Below, one piece after another: positions 9,701-19,446 of a stretch of DNA of 64,000 bases (positions are counted from its first letter, which is position 1; each line of letters starts with the position of its first letter). Made by a program: the position numbers and the translations under genes. The stretch spans positions 51,092 through 115,091 of the forward strand of contig MU603971.1 of NCBI GenBank assembly GCA_025201845.1, given 5' to 3'. Origin of the DNA: Martensiomyces pterosporus. Taxonomy: Eukaryota > Kickxellomycota > Kickxellomycetes > Kickxellales > Kickxellaceae. The notes under the pieces are model-generated. The model was given only the letters and a program-made list of their open reading frames with translations, searched no databases and was not told where the DNA came from.

Positions 9701-11495
9701 CCGGGGAGGGCGGCAAAGGCATGCTCTTTCCGCTAGCAGCCGCACTCTCCGGCACACTTGCGACAGCCACAGCACCCGACGAGACGCCAAACTCGGACAT
9801 GTCGACGCTGCCAGGCAAGTTCCTCGCTGAGGCCGGCGGATTGGCCGTCAGCGCAGCAATAGCTGTGGACGACAAGTTCCGCTTGCCGACGCCAAAGTCT
9901 CTGCTCCTCGTCACGGCCTTTGACAGCGAATGCGAGGTGGCCGTAATCTCGTGCTTCGAGCCCGTGTTCGACCGCGGGCGGGCCGACACCAAGAACGTCA
10001 GCGGCGCACCCGACGATCTATCGGTGGGGATAGAGAACGAGATCGGCGAGCCCGATCCCGGCGGGCTGCTATTGGAGTCAATGCCCGCCGCCGCAGGCTT
10101 TGGGAAACGGTCGTACGACTGGCCCGAGCCCAGGAAGCTCATCGACAGGTCCTTCCTGTTAAGCCTGCCGTTGCTGCCGCTGCTGCCTCCATTGACGCCA
10201 GCGAAGCTGGTGTCCAGGCCGCTGCCAACGGCTTTAAGGTATGGCGATCCATGGGATTTACCTGCCGTAGAGCTGCTGCTGGGCTGGGCTGGGCTCCTGG
10301 CCATGCCATTTGGCACGGGGGTAAAGAAAGGCACAGACGACGATCGCTGGCTTCTGTCGTGAGTAATCAGAGCGGCATTGGTGGGGGCGTCTGTGAACGG
10401 CAGTGCAGGCTGCTCCTCGTGCGTGCTGACCGAGCCCCGGAGTGTGCTCCCACTACGCCAGAACGCCGTCCTGTTCAGCGCGTCGCTGGAGTCGGACCGC
10501 TTAAAGAGGTGGCTTTGGTGTGAGTGCTGCTTCGTGGTGGTGTGGAACGAAAAAAGCGGGGTGGACTCTTTCCTCGCCAGCATCTGGCGCCCGCCGTCGT
10601 TGTTCGCTCTGGTGCCATGGCTGCCCGACGTTCTCAGTGGGCCAGCTAAGCGCGAGCCCAGGATGGAGCCCCTGCGACGCCAGCTCGACTTGTCCTCATT
10701 TTTATCTTTCTGCTGGCGCTGCAAAGCAGAGCTCCGCTCCATGCTGAGCGAATACCTCTCCAGTGCAGCCCGTTCGTGGTCCAGGTCAGCAACGTGCAAA
10801 GGCAGCAAGCTGCTGCCAACCGGGCTCAAAGCTGCTGCTGTATGTTCCGTAGCTGCCGAATCATGCACGGTTGCGCTGCTCGTGGGCGGACGCTCTGCTG
10901 CACCTTTTGCAGCCCTTTGTGGGCTCTGCTTGCTGTCAGTGAGAAAGTTTATAACAGGTTTATCGATGGACAGTCTGGCCAGTCGCGAAGGCAGGCCGCT
11001 GGTATTGCTCTTTCCGCTTCTAACTGACAGCGCTGGCGTAGACGAACCATCGTCTCTCGAGCTGCACTCTGCAGCAGCAAAGCCAGCAGAGGTCGATGGC
11101 CTGCTGTACACGCTTGTCGAAACTCTGGGAGGCACAGCGGACGGAAGCGGCATCAGCTCGCCGGCAGCTTGCGTGGTGGGTGCCGTTGTACCTCTGCTCA
11201 GCATTGGCATGAACGGCGTATGCGCGGCTGTAATGCGAGGGTTCTCCGTGGCTGCTGTAGGCGGGAGCTCAGTAGGCGGAACAATGCTTCTCGGCTTTGC
11301 AGCAGAGTGCCTACTGAAGCTGCCTTCTTCGGACAGGTCGCCAATGTCGCCGAGGTCGACACTGGCCCTGTCTGAGCCGGAAATGCCCAGAAGGCCCTTT
11401 AGCGAGGACTTGAGGTGCTTTGACTTGCTGCCACTGCTGTTGCGGCCGTCGTTGTTTTCCTTGTGCCGGCCGATGGCCAGCGACAGCCTTCCCAT
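6714..11495 (-). CDS. Ser/Thr protein kinase, CaMKK / SNF1-activating kinase type (Ssp1/Sak1-like), with a large activation-segment insertion
   Basis: A 1593-aa kinase with a disordered Ser-rich N-terminal ~690 residues. The kinase core starts at MINQYMIIRELGRGTHGKVKLA, with the beta-3 lysine at K728 (EYYAIKIIDKES). It is followed by an Arg/Pro-rich insert before helix C, typical of CaMKK. The catalytic HRDLKPQN lies at about 866-873 and DFG at 886. The APE-like APEL does not appear until residue 1222, so about 300 residues of low-complexity, Ser/acidic sequence are inserted in the activation segment. The C lobe (AIDIWAMGVTLYCLIYGRVPF, HPWV) is normal. CaMKK relatives (yeast Sak1/Tos3/Elm1, fission yeast Ssp1) phosphorylate the AMPK activation loop; that role here is inferred. 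The C-terminus is basic with a Gln run. Confidence 0.85.
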   Translation of the reverse strand: MGRLSLAIGRHKENNDGRNSSGSKSKHLKSSLKGLLGISGSDRASVDLGDIGDLSEEGSFSRHSAAKPRSIVPPTELPPTAATENPRITAAHTPFMPMLSRGTTAPTTQAAGELMPLPSAVPPRVSTSVYSRPSTSAGFAAAECSSRDDGSSTPALSVRSGKSNTSGLPSRLARLSIDKPVINFLTDSKQSPQRAAKGAAERPPTSSATVHDSAATEHTAAALSPVGSSLLPLHVADLDHERAALERYSLSMERSSALQRQQKDKNEDKSSWRRRGSILGSRLAGPLRTSGSHGTRANNDGGRQMLARKESTPLFSFHTTTKQHSHQSHLFKRSDSSDALNRTAFWRSGSTLRGSVSTHEEQPALPFTDAPTNAALITHDRSQRSSSVPFFTPVPNGMARSPAQPSSSSTAGKSHGSPYLKAVGSGLDTSFAGVNGGSSGSNGRLNRKDLSMSFLGSGQSYDRFPKPAAAGIDSNSSPPGSGSPISFSIPTDRSSGAPLTFLVSARPRSNTGSKHEITATSHSLSKAVTRSRDFGVGKRNLSSTAIAALTANPPASARNLPGSVDMSEFGVSSGAVAVASVPESAAASGKSMPLPPSPVSTGTPARSIAGTSVSAAFEPLHEEPEGDEENDGGLLEQRADSDDVSEAPAAGALDEASNGDDDDGDDEQDACEAADAVHETHHMAVDYDPHTGRKMINQYMIIRELGRGTHGKVKLAFDTITGEYYAIKIIDKESRDKRLRPNARMLGGSKARRSGAAPYSPQSPRQGTRQKSSHGYLRIDVGKMEKVKREIAILKKCRHPNVVRLREVIDDAHARRIYLVIEYMDGGEILWRDENNLPVMSADEARRVFRDLVLGVEYLHYVGILHRDLKPQNLLHNKAGTVKISDFGVSFLSRRMSKRNLKDGNGAKGKAAAAAGAESLAGGSAIPSFKLTLATPDRHMSGNRNLSPALVADGKSPSPLRPAGSAAAFQGSHLHRYASQPLMNSPVLFASGPVLQRKGSVLMRSSRHGSTSSGSPEISSPLRQQQQADAPLSPLGLQRPFSQSIRRQATMGMTNEFGLRKASLPAAMRVPESPLGSPADRSGTLPVYKLPPELSSTDSNVYDPFDSSDSDEFFTSSDSESDYGGDGDQYEDNGGDSDASDSEDGIVFGASPSTNKDRGAVAATSRSDDDAKVPTTAGDSEAAGGRPRSEARGTLGEIDAEYDEKDEERELAKTAGTPAFFAPELCCTAEELAKMLKDERARRQARAKLVARQRNNTDPQPALAVQRRSSTQPLGLAGEGESSSRSSSGVRPASLFVENSASPFRHSTPLSIDSSRHQQHRMKRHSTIASLLAKPFSMARSSPAMASSSTSGTMTPLVRVEDAAAGCGKEEENEPLPANVITPAIDIWAMGVTLYCLIYGRVPFKASTEFELFSIIPRKPLEFPQFLEVAEDGDNELLAFDPSATTSPGAGLSEEHSPASASARRIPLPPLDPDLRDLLARLLDKDFRTRITIEEIKTHPWVVKGLDRPSSWAKETDPTRRPSVNITSQEVEQAMVPKVRQRGFRASVRRRISMFSPRGSRHQQQQHQQQQQQKPQNTSAKTKSSLDWLKIWH

Positions 11496-11792
11496 GGCCT
11501 AGTTCGCTTTTGTCTGTTGTTGCTGGGACGTCCCTGCGAGCCAAGTGTCTGAACCGCGAAGAGCGTCGCAAGCAAGGCCTCCTACTCTGCAGAAGGCGGG
11601 ATTTCCTCTCGCACACGAACGAGGACCTTGAGGCGAGTGGTGTAAATGCGTGAATGTAGAGGCTGGAAGAGAAGAGTCTATGCAGCGGCTATTTGCGCGA
11701 TAGTGGTGACAGATAGGAGGGGGATACAAAGAAAGTGACTATATACAGTATAACAGAAGGCCAAACTTGGCAGGGCAGGTGCGGTGGCAATA

Positions 11793-11857
11793 GAGAAAGA
11801 TGAGAGGAGAGGAGAGAGGAGAGAGGAGATGAAAGAGAGGAGAGAAAAGGGGAGGGC
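11793..11857. repeat. Purine-rich (GAGAGGA)n-like low-complexity tract
   Basis: About 65 bases are almost exclusively A and G on the plus strand. This makes a pyrimidine tract on the kinase sense strand, roughly 300 bases upstream of its ATG. It could be a promoter or leader element, or a simple repeat. Confidence 0.7.
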
Positions 11858-12720
11858 GCTCAAGGGCTGGCGTGGAGAGAATGAACTATAAACACGCAAA
11901 AAGGTGTGGAAGAGGCGAGTGGATGGGCGGTGAAAATCAAAAGAGGAGGAAGGTCCTGCCGCTTTATTTACCTCCACAAGTAGCACCTAAAAGCCGCTCG
12001 GTAGCTCCCCGTGTGCGCTCCGCTTTGGCCTCAGCTTCCCAGCTGGGAAGGCACTGAGGCGAGTGGCGAGGCAGGAGTGAGCCACCAGTGATCTTCTGCA
12101 ATATAAGGCAGCATGCGCATGCTTTGCAGAGTGCTTGGGGCCGAAGCCTCCCGCTGCCTGTGCCAGCTGTGGACCTTTGGGCTGCGTGCCCAAGCTACAA
12201 AGCCTTTTCTACACAAAGAGTGCATCCAGGGCCACAGATTGCCCATGTGTGAGCGTTACATTGGGGCGGGGGTAGGCGGAGACGTGTATATTTAGTTTCT
12301 GCACTAGTTTGTTTTTAGCTGCCAAGTTCCAGATAGACAGAATCCCCAATGCAGGCCTTTCCAGCTCGGCTTGGGGCAGTCACACACATAGGAATGTGCA
12401 GCCACAGAGGATGCGTGTAGCACCGCAGGCGACGTAATAACAGCAAAGCAGCCCGCGCCGGGGTGGGACGGGTGGCAACTGCGCCTATCCCAGCCCCAGA
12501 TGCAAGCGCATATTGTTTGCACACTGGGCCCTAGTTCCTGCTCACTGCTGCATCCCTCGATTGCCTGGCAATAATGGCAGCCGCGTTAGTGCATTATGTA
12601 TGAGGCCAATACTGGACCGCCATTGTGTGTATATTAATGACGTGCAAAAGCAGCATCTGCCCCCATTAGTGGCTGTAGCTGTGGCTGCTGCTGGCAGGGT
12701 TGCTGGAGCCAGGTCCCACC

Positions 12721-12774
12721 AGCAATGCCAGATCCAGCAGCAATGCAAGATCCAGCAGCAATGCCAGATCCAGC
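12721..12774. repeat. Three tandem copies of an 18-bp unit
   Basis: The unit AGCAATGCCAGATCCAGC is repeated three times head to tail; the middle copy differs at one base. It lies in the kinase-aminopeptidase spacer. Confidence 0.9.
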
Positions 12775-13045
12775 TCACCGTAGGCCCGTGAATGGGAAGC
12801 GCAGTTCCGAGTTCTTGGCTGGTTGACGTCCGCAAATGAGGCCCAGAAGCACGCGGCTGAAGTCGCTGTGGGAAGGCAGCGATCACTCCGGCTAGATCAA
12901 TCAGACTGACGTAGCCACGTGGGAAAAAATGCAGCAGCAGCCGCATGCAGAGGGGAGAGGCTTGATGGCACGCAGGTCGGCCGATTCGATGCCCCTTAAA
13001 AGACGCTGGCGTTTGCCGTCTCTACTGCCGTCCTCCTCGCTTCCA

Positions 13046-13051
13046 TATAAA
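13046..13051 (+). promoter_or_regulatory. TATA box of the aspartyl aminopeptidase gene
   Basis: TATAAA lies about 75 bases upstream of ATG 13124, in a C/T-rich context. Confidence 0.45.
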
Positions 13052-13123
13052 GCTTTTCTTCTTTACTCTGCTCTGGTAGATATACCTCTGTTTCCCATTT
13101 CAGGCCCTTTTCAATTCAAGCAA

Positions 13124-15113
13124 ATGGCTTCTCTTAGCAAGGCATACCTTCAGCGCCAGGCTGAGCAGCTCGTCGACTTTGTCAACAAGTCCCCCAGTCC
13201 CTTCCACGCCGTCGACGTTTGCCGCAGCTGGCTCAAGGGCGCTGAATTCACAGAGCTCAAGGAGAAGCAGAACTGGGACGGCGCCATCAAGCCTAATGGG
13301 AAGTACTTCTTCACAAGGAACGGCTCGTCCATTGTCGCCTTCGCTGTTGGTGGCCAATTCGTACGTATACATTTGCTGTGAATGCACACAACGCTCGGCA
13401 TGCAGGCACCCGCTCCTATGCTTCTAATCCACTCTGCGCAGCCCTGGTATGCCGCTGCATGCCTTTGCCTGGTGTTTTGCTGTCTGACTGTGTAGCGTCC
13501 TGGCAATGGCGTCTCTATCGTTGCTGCCCACACCGACAGCCCGTGTTTCAAGGTAAGGGGCACACTGGCATGCGCCCAGCTTCAAAAACGGCAGCAGCAG
13601 AAATAGTGCGATCGCTTTGTTCGCTCCGCCTTGTCTTGGTTCTGCTGGTTCATTCTTTGCAGACCTTCTATCTTCTCGAGTAATCTCTGCGAACATTCTT
13701 TTGTAGCTCAAGCCCGTGTCGAAGAAAACGAGCAGCGGTTACCTCCAGGTCGGCGTCCAGGTCTACGGCGGCGCTCTGTGGTAAGTATATGAGTTGCTCA
13801 GTGGCACACACACAGCAGCGATAAGAACTGCTCCGTTTCGCATTGAGCCCCCAGCTGCGGGTCACATGGTGCCAGCGATCTCTTTACTTACCCGGCACCA
13901 GTCTTGGTGTATCCGGATGTGGTGCTAGATAGTACGGTGCAATGCACTGCTCTGCATGGGGTCATGCCCGCTCTTCCTGACATTTCTATTTTGGTGCACC
14001 ATTGTTATCTGTCTGATTTTGGGCTCGCCTTTTACTCATCCAAACGGAGTTGCTGTAATGTATGCGTGTAGGCACACCTGGTTCGACCGCGACCTGAGCA
14101 TTGCCGGGCGTGTCATGGTCAAGGACAACAGCGGCGGCTACGACAACCGCCTCATCTCCATCAGCGACCCCATCCTGCGCATCCCGTCCCTGGCCATCCA
14201 TCTTGACCGCACTGTCAGCGATGGCTTCAAGTACAACAAGGAGACCCACCTCACTCCTGTTCTTGCGACCGTTTCCAAGGCGCTGAACGGTGAGTCGGCC
14301 TCGCCCGACAAGGACGAAGCCAGTGCCTTCTTGCACCACCCGATCCTTCTCCGCCGCATTGCCAAGGAGCTCGGCGTCGACGTCGCCGACATTGCCGACT
14401 TTGACCTCTGCGTCTACGATACACACCAGGCAACCATCGGCGGCATCTGCAACGAGTTCATCTACGCCAGCCGCCTCGACAACCTCAACTCCTCGTACTG
14501 CGCCATCGAGGGTCTGATCAACAGCCTCAGCAGCGGCAGCTCGCTCGACGAGGACACCCACGTGCGCATGGTTGCGCTCTTTGACAATGAGGAGGTTGGC
14601 TCGACCTCTGCCTACGGCGCCAACTCGGCCCTCATTGAGTCTGCGATCCGCCGCATCCAGTCGAGCGGCTGCGCCACGGCCTTTGAGGAGTCAATTGCAA
14701 ACAGCTTCCTCATCTCGTCCGATGTCACCCACGCCATCCACCCCAACTATAGCGAGAAGCACGAGGATAACCACCGCCCGCTGCTGCAAAAGGGCCCGTC
14801 CATCAAGTACAATGCCAACCAGCGCTACGCCACCACGGCTGTCACCTCGACCATTCTCAAGGAGATTGCCAAGAAGAACGGCATCCCCCTGCAGGAGTTT
14901 GTCGTCCGCAATGACTCTCCGTGCGGCTCGACCATCGGCCCCCTTCTGAGCGCTAAGCTTGGTCTCCGCACCATCGACATTGGAAACCCCTTGCTGAGCA
15001 TGCACAGCATCCGCGAGGTCTGCGGAACGGACGACGTCGGTCTCTCGGTCAAGCTCTTTGAGCACTTCTTCAGCGAGTTTGCTGGCCTTGACGCCAAGGT
15101 GAGCGTTGACTAA
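13124..15113 (+). CDS. APE4: Aspartyl aminopeptidase, M18 family (DNPEP/Ape4 type), 4 exons
   Basis: A zinc metallopeptidase that removes N-terminal Asp/Glu. Exons 13124-13360, 13496-13552, 13707-13780 and 14072-15113 splice in frame (phases 0, 0, 2) into about 469 aa, the family length. Donors are GTACGT, GTAAGG and GTAAGT; acceptors are TGTAG, TTGTAG and GTGTAG. Without exon 2 the zinc-ligand motif AAHTDSPC would be missing. The protein starts MASLSKAYLQRQAEQLVDFVN. Conserved blocks are KYFFTRNGSSIVAFAVGGQF, HTWFDRDLSIAGRV, ALFDNEEVGSTSAYGA (DNEE metal and catalytic site), SSDVTHAIHPNYSEKHEDNHRP, GPSIKYNANQRYAT and NDSPCGSTIGP. The last exon ends DAKVSVD. Its 3' end converges with the next gene. 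Confidence 0.95.
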
Positions 15114-15276
15114 GCGCCCCTCCACGTCTCGCACACGCGAGCGTCTCGTTTTGTCTTTTCTTGCTTGTCTTTCAGGTGCCAGCTTTTATCTTTCATTTGT
15201 GTGCCATGCAAACGCCGTGGTAGCAAACACATCTGCTTTGGATCCTGGTCTATATTACAAAAGAAGCCCTAGCATG

Positions 15277-18141
15277 TCAGAGGCTGTGGATGGACAGCGC
15301 CTGATCCTCTGTCACCACATATGCCAGCAGATCAGCAGCCTGCTCTCTAATCGCCTCAAACTCCCCAAATGCGCCCTCGCCAAATGTCATTCTAGTGCAT
15401 GCAGCGACGAACCCAAAGAACGCCGGCGAGTTATCACCGCCCAGCAGAGCCACCACATCGCTGACCTCTGAGAGAACCACGTTGAGGCACTTGACATACT
15501 CAAAAAACACCTGCACCCTCCGCTTACTCCCTGCACAGGGATACTCCGAAACAAGCACTGCGTGCTCGTCCAAGAACGCCTGCACCATGGTGCGAGCGAA
15601 CCGTGGCATGGCGTTGATCAGTGCGTGGGTGTCTTCCTCGTGAGTGACAATGGCCGAGGCAATTAGGACGAGGAGTGCGCGCTCGCCGTCCAGCATGTGC
15701 GGCTCGTTCTCCGCAAATGCCACGCGCAGGCGTTTCATTATTGCCAGGAGGAGCGACTCGAACTTGCTTGGGTTGCTGTGCAGGTAGCCCCAGGACACGG
15801 TGGACGCTTGGACGAGTGTCGTGACTAGCTCAAGAACGCCCAGCAGGCCGGCGATGCTGAACGCCGGTGTGAGAAACCGGCCCAGGCTGCATGGATCAAA
15901 GTCCCTCCACACGCCGCTGTCCAGTGAGGCTGCGGGCTGAAGCGCAATTAGGCGAGCAAACAGTTTGCACAGAGACGCTATTGCTGCCCCGCACGTGTCG
16001 CCTCCATGACCTTCCGCTGCAGCTTTGGAGCCTGCCGCTAGGGCGTTTTGCAAAGAGGTTCCAACGGCAGCAGCGAGCTGGCTTGTCCTTAGGTATCCAG
16101 CACCCGTGTGTGCGTCTGCATCGCTCGGGCCATCGGCATTCACAGCGGCAGCGGCATTGCCTAGCAGCCAGATGGATCTGAACTCAGCCAGCCCATTGAC
16201 GGCTCGCAGAAGAAGCTGCGCAACAGCATTCAGTTGCTCATAGCTGCTCGACAGGGGAACGTCGCCACACAGAATACTGCATGCCCAGCTGTGAAACTCA
16301 GCAACACGCTCTGTGGTAGTGCTTTGCACTGCCTTGGATAGCAGAACCGATAGAGAAACCAGGCTGCCGAATCCTGTGTTGGATGCCTGTGAGATGTCCG
16401 TCAGCATCGCCAGCAATTCCGAATTGGCAGCATCAGACTTGTCGCTGCCCTGCGACTGGTCCCTGCTCTGAGCAGCTTGCAAGCGCACAGCGGGATCAGT
16501 AGCCACCGATCTAGCCGGCAATTTCGGCACCGACTTGAAGTCGTTGATGCTCGGGTATGCCACACCATTACTGTCGCTCGGGCTATCGCTGCCACCTGTG
16601 CGTTCACCTCCAGAAACCCCGCTTGCTGGGCGAGCACCGTTACTAGCACCAGCCGAGGAAATGCCGGAGGACCTAGCCTGCTGCGTCTTGGACATACTGG
16701 CGATCTGGGCTTCTTGTTCCTGGAAGAAAAGCTCGGTCTTGAGCCTCTCGATCTCAGCCTGCAGTTGCTGCTCAGCCTGCCTTTGTGCTGCCGCTGTGCT
16801 GGATATCTGGTTGGCTAGCTGCTCCTGCAGGTGTGTGTTCTCTATCTCGGTTCTGGTCAGGTTCTCGCGCACAATCTTGACTTCGCCCTCTTTGGTGTAC
16901 AGCTGGGATCTGAGCTGCTCGGTCTCCAAGCGCATCTGCTCATTCTCGCCCTTTATCCTCGCTAGCTCTTCCAACACTTGCGCTACACCCGGCTGTGTAG
17001 ACAGCAGCGGCAAAGGCGGGCCAGCATTGGCGCCTGCTGTGTGCAGCTGGGGAAGAGGCTTTCCTGGGGGTGTGAGCGTGCTTGCGCCTGGGCTGAATTG
17101 GGCAGATGCGCTGCTATGGGGTTGTGCTGGCATCTGTTGTCGCTGCTGATTCTGCGGAGGGCTGTGTCGGTAAGGGGCTTGGCTGTGCTGTGCGGGCGCC
17201 GTCTTGGTCTGGTTCCCCAACGGAGGCCGCTGGGACCACGAGCTGCTGTTGTTTGGTCTGGGGGGAATGTGCTGCGCAAGACGAGAATAGAGATTCACTT
17301 TGCTTCTAGAGGCGTTGCTCGTCTGCTGAGTGTATGTGACTCGCCTGCTCTGTCGCTGCAGCTGCTGAGTTGGTCTTTGCGACGCCGACAGAGTGTCAAT
17401 GGGCTGGTTGCTAACGTTAGCGCTATGCTCGATACCACCAAACCGAGCAGTGCTACTGCCTGGGCTGTAGGGTGGTCGGCCCGTTGTTGGTGTCACTGGA
17501 ACCGATCTGACTCTTGCAGCCGGCACCGTGCGCGAATTGCGTGCGTCCTGATCAGCTGCGATTTTGCTGCGGTGGCCAGATGCCTGGCTCTTTGTCTCTG
17601 CAAACTCCTGTGAAAGGAGGGTGCGGCTCGGAATCAGGGATTGCTGCGTAGCATAGAACCGCTCTTCTGTCTCCTCCAGCTGCCGCATGGTCTGCGAGTC
17701 AAGCTCGATGCTATCCAGCTCATCCCACTCGTCGTCGTCGTCGTCGTCGTCGTTTGTGTCCATACTGTTCTCGTTATGCGAGGTCACAGATTCCGGCTGC
17801 ATTCCGTGTTGCTGGTACTTGCCAGCAGATCCAGAAGTAGCGCCCTGTGGATTTCTGCTTTGGTTCGGCGTTGTGTTCATTAGCACAGTCGATGGCAGGT
17901 GCTTTGGTGTTTTTGTTGGTGGCTGCCTTCCCACCGACTGCGGATATCGCCTGGGCGTGTCTTGCTGCTGTCTTGCTGCTGCCCTTGTTCCGAGCGACTT
18001 ATCTCTGTTGCTGCTATAGGGCGTGCTGCCGTCGCGGGAATTCGCCTCGTTGACGAATTTCATAAACGCAGTGTCACGGAATGACACCGACAGCGGCGTT
18101 GTGTCTAGCGCATCGGAATGCTCTGCTGACTCGTCGGCCAT
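15277..18141 (-). CDS. ATRIP: ATRIP / Rad26 / Lcd1-like DNA-damage checkpoint protein
   Basis: This family partners the ATR/Mec1/Rad3 kinase and brings it to RPA-coated DNA. The 954-aa single-exon product has the family architecture. The N-terminus is disordered, with an acidic, Asp-rich helix at about 126-150 (DDDDDEWDELDSIELDSQTM), like the RPA70-binding element. A coiled coil follows at about 389-480 (VLEELARIKGENEQMRLETEQL to LKTELFFQEQEAQIA). A long helical C-terminal half resembles the ATR-binding repeat region. Assignment rests on this layout and on similarity of the GEVKIVRENLTRTEIEN coiled-coil stretch to Rad26/ATRIP as I remember them. A different coiled-coil repeat protein cannot be excluded. 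Gln- and Ser-rich linkers are typical of this genome. Confidence 0.65.
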   Translation of the reverse strand: MADESAEHSDALDTTPLSVSFRDTAFMKFVNEANSRDGSTPYSSNRDKSLGTRAAARQQQDTPRRYPQSVGRQPPTKTPKHLPSTVLMNTTPNQSRNPQGATSGSAGKYQQHGMQPESVTSHNENSMDTNDDDDDDDEWDELDSIELDSQTMRQLEETEERFYATQQSLIPSRTLLSQEFAETKSQASGHRSKIAADQDARNSRTVPAARVRSVPVTPTTGRPPYSPGSSTARFGGIEHSANVSNQPIDTLSASQRPTQQLQRQSRRVTYTQQTSNASRSKVNLYSRLAQHIPPRPNNSSSWSQRPPLGNQTKTAPAQHSQAPYRHSPPQNQQRQQMPAQPHSSASAQFSPGASTLTPPGKPLPQLHTAGANAGPPLPLLSTQPGVAQVLEELARIKGENEQMRLETEQLRSQLYTKEGEVKIVRENLTRTEIENTHLQEQLANQISSTAAAQRQAEQQLQAEIERLKTELFFQEQEAQIASMSKTQQARSSGISSAGASNGARPASGVSGGERTGGSDSPSDSNGVAYPSINDFKSVPKLPARSVATDPAVRLQAAQSRDQSQGSDKSDAANSELLAMLTDISQASNTGFGSLVSLSVLLSKAVQSTTTERVAEFHSWACSILCGDVPLSSSYEQLNAVAQLLLRAVNGLAEFRSIWLLGNAAAAVNADGPSDADAHTGAGYLRTSQLAAAVGTSLQNALAAGSKAAAEGHGGDTCGAAIASLCKLFARLIALQPAASLDSGVWRDFDPCSLGRFLTPAFSIAGLLGVLELVTTLVQASTVSWGYLHSNPSKFESLLLAIMKRLRVAFAENEPHMLDGERALLVLIASAIVTHEEDTHALINAMPRFARTMVQAFLDEHAVLVSEYPCAGSKRRVQVFFEYVKCLNVVLSEVSDVVALLGGDNSPAFFGFVAACTRMTFGEGAFGEFEAIREQAADLLAYVVTEDQALSIHSL

Positions 18142-18451
18142 TGCATTCTATTTTTGCCGCAAAATGAAAGAGGCGAATGTATGCGGTGGTGGATATTGGT
18201 GTATGAGAGGCTATTTACAAACAGAAATAAAGGAAAAGGCAAGCGGAACAGAGCACCGAGCAAAAACAGAGAAGACCTGGAGCTGGAGTGGACACAGACG
18301 CAGCAAGCCCGCAGTTGGTGCTAAGCCAAAGGGCGCACAGTGGCTCCCTCCACCCAGGCCGATCGGCTCGAAAGGCCAACGCGAAACCACGCACTCTTTC
18401 TCTCCTTGGCTCTCCGCTCTTTTCGCTCATTTAAACTCGCACCTATACAAA
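18142..18451. promoter_or_regulatory. Divergent promoter region between the ATRIP-like gene and EMC7
   Basis: 310 bases separate the two start codons. It includes an A-rich leader on the ATRIP side and a CT-rich leader with CTATACAAA just before the EMC7 ATG. No gene is supported within it. Confidence 0.4.
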
Positions 18452-19244
18452 ATGCGCATCTTTTGTCGGTCGTTGCTTGTCATTCAGAGGTATGCAGTGC
18501 ACAGGGACTGCCGCTGGCAACGGATTCTAGCGCAAGTGCATGGGCTATCGCATTTGTCAGCGAAATCAAAGACCCAGTGGCGATGAGGCCAGATGGATGA
18601 CGACAGCTGAGTAGAGCAAGCACGCATAGATTCGGCACGCCCTTCTCTGATGCAATGCGCCTGCGCTAATTCTGGGGTTTGTCCTGCATGTACCTTGCTG
18701 CATTTGTAGTCTGCTCTTGCTAGCGGTCGCCGTTTTCGCTCAGGAAAGGACATACCGTGTGCGCGGCGCGGTCGTATCGAACGAGGTTCTGCGCGACGTT
18801 AGCGAGCTGGCCACCCGTGCCCAGGTTGTTGTGAACGGCGGAGAGCGTCGGGCATTCATCCAGAAGGATGGCTCCTTTGCCGTTGATAATGTGAAGCTCG
18901 GCGACTCGCTGCTGGAGGTCACAGGCGCCGACTATGCCTTCCCCAAGGTTCGCCTGCGCATTACGCTCAAGGAGGACGGCCGCGCATCGATCGCTGCTCG
19001 GTATGTTCAGATTGGGTCCGAGTGGTCCGACGATACACCCGTGCTTGCGTACCCGCTTCGCATTAGCGCCGCCGAGAAGTACGACTTTTTTACTCCCCGC
19101 CAGGGATTCAGCATCATCGCTATGTTCTCCAACCCCTATATGCTGATGGTCGGCGTGTCGCTTCTCGCTGTCTTTATCCTGCCCAAGCTCCAGGCCAACC
19201 TGGATCCGGAGGCCCTGAAGGAGCTGCAGGGAAAGAAGGACTAA
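18452..19244 (+). CDS. EMC7: ER membrane protein complex subunit 7 (EMC7), 2 exons
   Basis: EMC7 is the beta-sandwich lumenal subunit of the EMC transmembrane-segment insertase. Exon 1 (18452-18489) and exon 2 (18710-19244) join through GTATGC...TTTGTAG (phase 2) to give about 190 aa. The splice completes a classic signal peptide, MRIFCRSLLVIQSLLLAVAV, cleaved near FAQ; without exon 1 there is no ATG at all. The domain follows: YRVRGAVVSNEV, GGERRAFIQKDGSFAVDNV, LGDSLLEV, DYAFPKVRLRITLKEDG, LAYPLRISAAEKYDFFTPRQGFSI. A C-terminal membrane segment (MLMVGVSLLAVFILPKL) and a short Lys/Glu cytosolic tail complete it. Two overlapping AATAAA signals lie at 19355-19364. Confidence 0.9.
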
Positions 19245-19354
19245 TGTCCTCAGCGTGCTCCCCACGCAAACGTCACATGGGGGCCATATTATACTCGCTT
19301 GGCTAGTTCGCCTATGAAGCCTCGCACGATGCAGACTTGCTGTTTCCCAGGAAA

Positions 19355-19364
19355 AATAAAATAA
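19355..19364 (+). terminator. Tandem AATAAA polyadenylation signals of EMC7
   Basis: Two overlapping AATAAA hexamers lie about 110 bases past the EMC7 stop, in the short spacer before the next plus-strand gene. Confidence 0.5.
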
Positions 19365-19446
19365 ACCCACGCGTTTCAGCGCTCTAATCTCACACAGCAA
19401 GCATAGCAAAACACCTACCTTGTTTACCGCTGACTGGAATGCGGTG

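Larger units (their letters stand above)
11496..13123. other. Long divergent intergenic region between the kinase and the aminopeptidase
   Basis: 1.6 kb without a supportable gene. It contains a purine-rich tract (11793-11857), an 18-bp triplicate repeat (12721-12774) and the aminopeptidase TATA box (13046-13051). Short open frames in all phases show no family resemblance. Confidence 0.45.

Noticed and set aside
10378..11502. Open frame on the plus strand (374 codons) opposite the kinase N-terminus.
   Set aside because: Antisense shadow of the Ser-rich kinase region; no resemblance to any family.
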